Of a DNA stretch of 18,988 bases, positions 14,399 through 18,988 are shown one piece after another. The position numbers and the translations under genes were made by a program. Source of the DNA: Pseudomonadota bacterium (lineage in GTDB: Bacteria; Pseudomonadota; Alphaproteobacteria; Rhizobiales; Devosiaceae); assembly GCA_023433775.1 (NCBI GenBank), contig JAEYTY010000145.1, positions 1 through 18,988 of the forward strand, written 5' to 3'. How positions within the stretch are numbered: position 1 is the stretch's first letter; each line of letters opens with the position of its first letter. The notes beneath the pieces were generated by a model. It had not been told where the DNA came from, ran no database searches, and saw nothing but the letters and a program-made list of their open reading frames with translations.

Positions 14399-15844
14399 AT
14401 GAGCACTCTGCTCTCTCGCCGCGCCTTTGTTGGCGCATCCCTGGCCCTTGCCGGTAGTGTGGCCCTGCCACGCTTCGCAATGGCCCAGCAATCAGCGCCC
14501 CGCACTCTGGTTGCCGAGCGTCGTGTTATTGATGTTTTAGGCGAACCGGCAAACGTCTTCGGCATTCGTGCCCAGGACGGACGACAAGGCCTTTTCCTGC
14601 CTGCCGGCGAACGTTTTCTCGTCGACCTCGAAAACCAGATCGGCGACGAAACCATCATCCACTGGCACGGCCAGGTCCCCGATCCTGCACAGGATGGGGT
14701 CTCCGACACGGGCTATGTCTCGCCATTGGCAGCCGGCGAAGTACGGTCCTTCGACTTTCCGGCGCGGAGCGGGACGCATTGGATGCATTCCCATCACGGG
14801 CTGCAGGAACAGTCACTGCTCGCCGCGCCGCTCGTCGTTTACAGTGCTGAGGACGAAAAGGCCGATATGCAGGATGAAACCGTTCTGCTGCATGACTTCT
14901 CGTTCCGTGACCCCGATGAAATCCTTTCTGACTTGACGGGTGGTCAAAGCGGTGGCCACGACATGCACACCATGTCGGGCGGCACCATGTCCATGGGTGG
15001 TGGTATGATGATGGGTGGCATGGACCATGGAATGATGTCCATGGACCTCAACGACGTCGCTTATGATGCTTTCCTAGCCAATGATCGTACGTTGGATGAC
15101 CCGCAGGTCATCCGGACCGAACCTGATGGCAGGGTCCGGCTACGCCTGATCAATGGAGCAACATCAAGCGCTTTCTGGATTAATCTGGGCGATGCCGAGG
15201 CGACCGTTCTGGCCGTGGACGGCAATGACGTCGAACCGATTGCCGGCAATCGCTTCCCCATGACACCCGCCCAGCGGCTCGACCTGCTGATCGAAATGAA
15301 GGGCAAGTCTGTGGTTCCGGTGCTAGCGCAAGTCGAGGGTCTCGCGGAACGCACCGGCGTCATCATCGCGGTCCAGGGCGCCGAGGTCCCGAAGATTTCG
15401 CGGATGGCCGAACAGGTCGAGGTGCCAGTCGATCTGTCACTGGAAGAAAAGCTGGTCTCGCGCCATCCTCTGGTGTCGAGGGCAGTCGACCGGACGATCC
15501 AGACCATGATCATGGGTTCAATGGCGCCCTATGCCTGGAACCTGGACAATGCCCCCTGGCCCAATCGCCGCCCGCTGACGGTGAGTGAGGGCGAAAGGGT
15601 GACGCTGGAGATCATGAACCATTCGATGATGGCCCATCCCATGCATCTGCATGGTCATCATTTCCAGGTCACGTCGCTCAACGGGCGGGCCTTGAACGGC
15701 GCGGTGCGCGACACCGTTCTCGTGCCGCCCATGGCCAGGGTCGGCATCAGCTTCGATGCTGATAATCCAGGACGTTGGCTGTTCCACTGCCACAACCTCT
15801 ACCACATGGCCACTGGCATGATGACCGAAGTGGTTTACGGCTGA
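14399..15844 (+). CDS. Tat-exported multicopper oxidase (CueO/CopA-like)
   Basis: A 481-residue periplasmic multicopper oxidase. The N-terminus has a Tat signal (SRRAFVGASLALAGSVALP). Trinuclear and type-1 copper ligands are all visible: HWHG (88-91), HWMHSHHG (127-134), HPMHLHGHHF (413-422) and HCHNLYHMATGM (463-474, axial Met474). Between the first and second domains lies a Met/His-rich stretch (about 187-215, with MSMGGGMMMGGMDHGMMSMD), as in copper-oxidising CueO and CopA enzymes. It is shorter than plasmid CopA (about 600) and near CueO length. The likely role is oxidation of toxic Cu(I) to Cu(II) with O2. I chose the ATG at 14399, with TGGAG 7 nt upstream, rather than the TTG at 14387. 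It is the last gene of the copZ group and overlaps a convergent gene by 10 nt. Confidence 0.94.
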   Translation: MSTLLSRRAFVGASLALAGSVALPRFAMAQQSAPRTLVAERRVIDVLGEPANVFGIRAQDGRQGLFLPAGERFLVDLENQIGDETIIHWHGQVPDPAQDGVSDTGYVSPLAAGEVRSFDFPARSGTHWMHSHHGLQEQSLLAAPLVVYSAEDEKADMQDETVLLHDFSFRDPDEILSDLTGGQSGGHDMHTMSGGTMSMGGGMMMGGMDHGMMSMDLNDVAYDAFLANDRTLDDPQVIRTEPDGRVRLRLINGATSSAFWINLGDAEATVLAVDGNDVEPIAGNRFPMTPAQRLDLLIEMKGKSVVPVLAQVEGLAERTGVIIAVQGAEVPKISRMAEQVEVPVDLSLEEKLVSRHPLVSRAVDRTIQTMIMGSMAPYAWNLDNAPWPNRRPLTVSEGERVTLEIMNHSMMAHPMHLHGHHFQVTSLNGRALNGAVRDTVLVPPMARVGISFDADNPGRWLFHCHNLYHMATGMMTEVVYG

Positions 15845-16188
15845 CGCCCAGCCTCCGAGCTCTCTGCTCCGCCCGCTCCGTCAATCCGATGGGCGCGGCG
15901 GAGCAAGACGTACGTCCCGACCAGGATCACAGTCGGCCAGAGCATGGTGTTGAAGATGTCTTTTGCCGAGCCACCAAGTTCGGCTGTGGATGGACCATGA
16001 TGGAAGATGTCCACGCCCTCGTTGACCAGCTCAAACGCCAGCACTGTCGCCCAAGGGAGCCAGAGCCGGCGACCCCGGGACAGTGTCAGGAAGACGATCA
16101 GATAGATCGCCAACCCCAGGTGGATGTGAAGCGCGTCCTTGCTGAGGTGCAAAAGCTCGCTGAGACTAGTCTTAAGCGCGTTGAGCAT
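15835..16188 (-). CDS. Small integral membrane protein of unknown function
   Basis: A 117-residue protein with three likely membrane segments (about 20-37, 43-60 and 83-101). It begins MLNALKTSLSELLHLSKDALHIHLGLAIYL and contains PWATVLAFELVNEGVDIFHHGPS, so His and acidic residues lie in or near the membrane. I do not recognise a named family. It starts 63 nt after the intact Cu+-ATPase on the same strand and so probably shares its copper-induced transcript. Its ribosome binding site AGGGAGGG sits inside a perfect hairpin directly before the ATG. A role in copper homeostasis is inferred only from position. Confidence 0.78.
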   Translation of the reverse strand: MLNALKTSLSELLHLSKDALHIHLGLAIYLIVFLTLSRGRRLWLPWATVLAFELVNEGVDIFHHGPSTAELGGSAKDIFNTMLWPTVILVGTYVLLRRAHRIDGAGGAESSEAGRQP

Positions 16189-16215
16189 GGTAGGCCCTCC
16201 CTGCTTGGGCCTACC
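16189..16215 (-). promoter_or_regulatory. Perfect hairpin holding the RBS of the small membrane protein
   Basis: GGTAGGCCC and GGGCCTACC form a 9-bp stem with a 9-nt loop, ending directly at the ATG (16188). The Shine-Dalgarno AGGGAGGG lies in the loop and 3' arm, so folding would hide it. This could be a translational control, or a hairpin that ends most ATPase transcripts. No U-tract follows. Confidence 0.6.
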
Positions 16216-16251
16216 ACCGCCGCCTTATCGACAGGTTACGCTGGCCTCCCG

Positions 16252-18618
16252 CTATTTGATCCGGGCGGAACGCAGCCGCAGCGAATTGCCAATCACACTC
16301 ACCGAGGACAGGGCCATGGCCGCCGCCGCAATGGCCGGAGACAAGGTCAGGCCAAAGACCGGGTAGAGCACGCCTGCGGCGATTGGGACACCGGCTGCAT
16401 TGTAGACAAAAGCCAGGAACAGGTTCTGGCGGATGTTCTGCATGGTGGCATGCGACAGGCGCTTTGCCCTGGCAATGCCGATCAAATCGCCATTGAGCAA
16501 AGTCACACCAGCACTTTCCATGGCCACATCGGTGCCGGTGCCCATGGCGATGCCGACATCAGCCGCAGCAAGGGCCGGTGCGTCGTTGACGCCGTCGCCA
16601 GCCATGGCCACGACCTTACCCTGACTGCGAAGATGCTCGACCACCGCACTTTTGCGCTCGGGAAGGACGTCCGCTTCGACATTGTCGATTCCGAGCTTTT
16701 GACCAACGGCCTTGGCGGTGACTGCATTATCGCCGGTCATCATCACTACACGCATGCCCTGGCTCCGCAGATCGGCAAGCGCTTCTGCGGTCGTGGCACG
16801 GATCGGATCGGCTATCCCAAGGGCGCCAGCGACATTGCGGTCGACCGCGACGAGTACCACTGTCGCCCCCTCGGCACGTACGTCGTCAGCGCGGGATCGC
16901 CAAATGCCCAGTTCCACACCCTCAGCCTCAAGATATTTTGCGCTGCCGATCAGCACACGACGGCCTTCGACTATGCCCGTCAGCCCCTTGCCGACAGGGG
17001 AGTCAACGTCGCTCGGCGCGGACAGTTTGAGTTTGCGATCCTCCGCGGCGGCCACGATGGCCACGCCAAGAGGATGTTCGCTGGCGCGTTCGAGACTGGC
17101 GGCAAGCGTCAGGAGTTGGGTTTCGTCGAAACCATCCGCAGGTATTATCCGGGTGAGGCTCGGACGGCCCTCCGTCAGCGTTCCGGTCTTGTCGACCACG
17201 ATCGTGTCGATCTTCTCCAGCCGCTCCAGAGCCTCGGCATTCTTGATCAGCAGGCCCAGCTGAGCGCCCTTGCCGACACCCACCATGATGGACATGGGGG
17301 TGGCAAGACCCAAGGCGCAGGGGCAGGCGATGATCAGAACCGAAACTGCAGCAACCAAAGCATGCGCCAACTTCGGTTCAGGCCCCCAAATCATCCACGC
17401 CAGGAATGCTAGGATAGCGATGACGATCACCAATGGCACGAACCAGCCTGATACCTGATCGGCAAGCCGCTGGATCGGCGCTCGCGACCGTTGCGCTGCT
17501 GCGACCAGTTGAACGATGCGCGACAGCATTGTGTCACGTCCGATCTCGGTGGCCTGCATGACGAGGCCGCCCGAGCGGTTGATCGTTCCGCCAATCAGCC
17601 GAGCCCCCTCGGTCTTGGTGACTGGCATGGATTCTCCGGTGACCATGGATTCATCGACGGCACTCCGCCCCTCCAGGACGGTGCCGTCGACCGGCACTTT
17701 CTCGCCGGGCCGAATGCGCAGATGGTCGCCGACCATCACCGCGTCGACCTCGACTTCCTCGTCGGATCCATCCGGTCGGATGCGCCTCGCAGTCTTAGGT
17801 GCGAGACCGAGCAAAGCTTTCATCGCGCCCGAGGTCTGTTCACGGGCCCGGAGTTCAAGAACCTGTCCAAGAAGCGCCAAGGCCGTGATGACCGCGGCGG
17901 CTTCGAAATAAACCGGCACGGCTCCATCCATACCGCGCATGGATGATGGGAAGATGTCCGGCACCAAAGTTGCCAGCATCGAATAGAGCCAAGCCACGCC
18001 GATACCCATGGCGATCAGCGTGAACATGTTCAGGCTGCGATTGACCACGGACGCAGCCCCGCGCTGGAAGAAGGGCCATCCGGCCCAGAGAACGACGGGC
18101 GTCGCCAGAACAAGCTGGATCCAGTTGAGCGCCTGACCAGAAAGGACCCCATGCAGATCAACCAGATGCGCGGTCATCTCCAGGACGAAGACCGGTGCGG
18201 CGAGCGCCGTGCCGACCCAGAAACGCAATGTCATATCGCGTAGCTCAGGGCTAGGAGTATCGTCGGCCGTAGGCATTTCCGGTTCCAGCGCCATGCCGCA
18301 TATGGGGCAGGAGCCGGGCTCCGACCGGCGGATCTGGGGATGCATGGGACAGGTCCAGACAGTGCCCTCGGCTGCCGGTGCTGCCTTTGCCGGCGACGCC
18401 GCTACATATTGCTCTGGATCGGCCTTGAACTTGTCGTGACAGTTCTGCGAGCAGAAATAGAAGGTTCGCCCGTCGAAAGTGGCCTGAAACCTGGCCGTCG
18501 ACGGGTCCACGTCCATGCCGCAAACGGGGTCCTTGGTCAGAGTTGGCGGCGGCCTGTCTTCACGCTGATGCGACGCGTGACCATGCGAATGGGTGTGGTG
18601 GGCGTGATCGTCTGACAT
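16252..18618 (-). CDS. copA: Cu+-exporting P-type ATPase (P1B), YHS/heavy-metal-binding type
   Basis: A 788-residue P1B-type ATPase. The N-terminus is His-rich (HAHHTHSHGHASH), then a YHS-type domain (KDPVCGMDVD...FYFCSQNC, about 29-71) and a zinc-ribbon-like heavy-metal-binding domain (WTCPMHPQIRRSEPGSCPICGMALEP, about 88-113). No HMA domain is present. The core has TGES (327-330), the membrane CPC (432-434), DKTGT with the phosphorylated Asp476, SEHPLG (513-518) and GDGVNDAP (674-681). CPC with YN (739-740) and MALSS in the last helices fits Cu+ specificity. It pumps copper out of the cytoplasm. The ATG at 18618 has GGGAGGTG at 5-7 nt, while the upstream TTG at 18633 does not. A CueR-type promoter lies just upstream. 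It is probably co-transcribed with the small membrane protein at 15835-16188. Confidence 0.95.
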   Translation of the reverse strand: MSDDHAHHTHSHGHASHQREDRPPPTLTKDPVCGMDVDPSTARFQATFDGRTFYFCSQNCHDKFKADPEQYVAASPAKAAPAAEGTVWTCPMHPQIRRSEPGSCPICGMALEPEMPTADDTPSPELRDMTLRFWVGTALAAPVFVLEMTAHLVDLHGVLSGQALNWIQLVLATPVVLWAGWPFFQRGAASVVNRSLNMFTLIAMGIGVAWLYSMLATLVPDIFPSSMRGMDGAVPVYFEAAAVITALALLGQVLELRAREQTSGAMKALLGLAPKTARRIRPDGSDEEVEVDAVMVGDHLRIRPGEKVPVDGTVLEGRSAVDESMVTGESMPVTKTEGARLIGGTINRSGGLVMQATEIGRDTMLSRIVQLVAAAQRSRAPIQRLADQVSGWFVPLVIVIAILAFLAWMIWGPEPKLAHALVAAVSVLIIACPCALGLATPMSIMVGVGKGAQLGLLIKNAEALERLEKIDTIVVDKTGTLTEGRPSLTRIIPADGFDETQLLTLAASLERASEHPLGVAIVAAAEDRKLKLSAPSDVDSPVGKGLTGIVEGRRVLIGSAKYLEAEGVELGIWRSRADDVRAEGATVVLVAVDRNVAGALGIADPIRATTAEALADLRSQGMRVVMMTGDNAVTAKAVGQKLGIDNVEADVLPERKSAVVEHLRSQGKVVAMAGDGVNDAPALAAADVGIAMGTGTDVAMESAGVTLLNGDLIGIARAKRLSHATMQNIRQNLFLAFVYNAAGVPIAAGVLYPVFGLTLSPAIAAAAMALSSVSVIGNSLRLRSARIK

Positions 18619-18640
18619 GGTGGCACCTCCCAAAGCAAGC

Positions 18641-18671
18641 AGCTTGCACCTTCCAACGGGGGTAAGGTCAA
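18641..18671 (-). promoter_or_regulatory. CueR-type promoter of the intact Cu+-ATPase
   Basis: On the minus strand TTGACC (18671-18666), a 19-nt spacer, and CAAGCT (18646-18641). The -35 and spacer hold the dyad ACCTTACC...TTGGAAGGT, the canonical copper-sensor box with AAGGT/ACCTT arms. The start codon lies about 22 nt beyond the -10, so the leader is short. Confidence 0.75.
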
Positions 18672-18784
18672 TCTGACTCTCTGCTTTCTATTGTCCGGCC
18701 TGACGAAGGCAGAACCCTCGTGAATGCTTTCAGATCAACCGTGAGGCCGACAGCTTTGTTAGCGCCGCCTGCGACGAAACATGC

Positions 18785-18988
18785 TCAATGGCGGCCGCTG
18801 TTCCCAACTGCAAAGGCTGAATGGACCAAGCGGACCATTTCATCTCGCTCCGGTCGATTGTGGTTTTGGAACCACCATCGCAACGCCGCCATAGTGGCGC
18901 TCGCATACATGAGCGCCCGAACTTCGGCCTCTGCGGGAGGGATTGCTGCCTCGGCCAGGAGTGCCGTCCCAAGGGTCTGCGCGATGGT
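18785..18988 (-). CDS. TetR-like regulator, C-terminal part (5' end off window)
   Basis: The minus-strand frame is open from the right edge to a TGA at 18787-18785, giving 67 residues. They include EAEVRALMYASATMAALRWWFQNHNRPERDEMVRLVHSAF. The AALRWWF...R....EM..LV pattern is typical of the last helices of TetR/AcrR-family regulators. The DNA-binding N-terminal domain lies outside the window, so family assignment is tentative. It is on the same strand as, and upstream of, the ATPase, separated by about 150 nt that hold the copper promoter. Confidence 0.55.
   Translation of the reverse strand, partial: TIAQTLGTALLAEAAIPPAEAEVRALMYASATMAALRWWFQNHNRPERDEMVRLVHSAFAVGNSGRH

Noticed and set aside
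15775..17412. 545-residue plus-strand ORF opposite the copper ATPase
   Set aside because: It is antisense to a fully motif-supported P-type ATPase gene and to the small membrane protein, with no recognisable domain. It is a high-GC shadow frame.
1..18988. CRISPR arrays, tRNA, rRNA, transposases or integrases
   Set aside because: I saw no regularly spaced repeats, tRNA-like cloverleaf or recombinase domain on either strand.

Overview
The window looks chromosomal (or from a large replicon) and comes from an alphaproteobacterium. Moderately high GC, dense ATGA/GTGA gene overlaps, a Dpp-type peptide transporter run by an FCD-type GntR regulator, and CueR-type copper promoters with a 19-bp spacer all fit Hyphomicrobiales (for example a Devosia-like organism). 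The genus is a guess. No rRNA, tRNA, CRISPR array, recognisable transposase or integrase was seen.

Region 1 (1-9489) is a catabolic uptake module. A minus-strand operon starts at 7377 and runs off the left edge: a peptide/nickel-type substrate-binding protein, two permeases, two ATPases, a CapA-family metallophosphatase-like protein and an MmgE/PrpD-family enzyme (its 3' end lies outside the window). Every junction from the first permease onward is a 4-nt ATGA or GTGA overlap, so the CapA and MmgE/PrpD proteins are probably translationally coupled to the transporter. A divergent GntR/FCD regulator (7533-8201) sits opposite, and a convergent cytochrome P450 (8194-9426) follows. A GTCGAC-centred palindrome occurs both between the binding-protein and regulator genes, over a -35 box, and in front of the P450 gene. 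This suggests one regulon: import a substrate, process it with MmgE/PrpD and CapA proteins, and oxidise it with the P450. The substrate cannot be read from the sequence.

Region 2 (9490-11547) is sparse. It holds a small secreted sunset-domain-like protein, two small membrane-associated unknown proteins, and about 700 bp (10830-11512) in which I find no credible gene.

Region 3 (11513-18988) is a copper-handling cluster. A minus-strand remnant carries only the two N-terminal metal-binding domains of a Cu+-ATPase and is joined out of frame, near 12420-12432, to a 5'-truncated ferredoxin/ferredoxin-reductase gene that ends in a strong 12-bp hairpin. Diverging from it are a CopZ-like chaperone, a DUF411 protein, a small His/Cys-rich exported protein and a Tat-exported multicopper oxidase. 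Convergent to these are an intact Cu+-ATPase (YHS plus zinc-ribbon-like metal-binding domains, no HMA domain) and a small membrane protein. Three CueR-like promoters (TTGACC, 19-bp dyad spacer, -10) sit before the remnant ATPase, copZ and the intact ATPase. The regulator is not in the window. The window ends in the C-terminal part of a TetR-like regulator.
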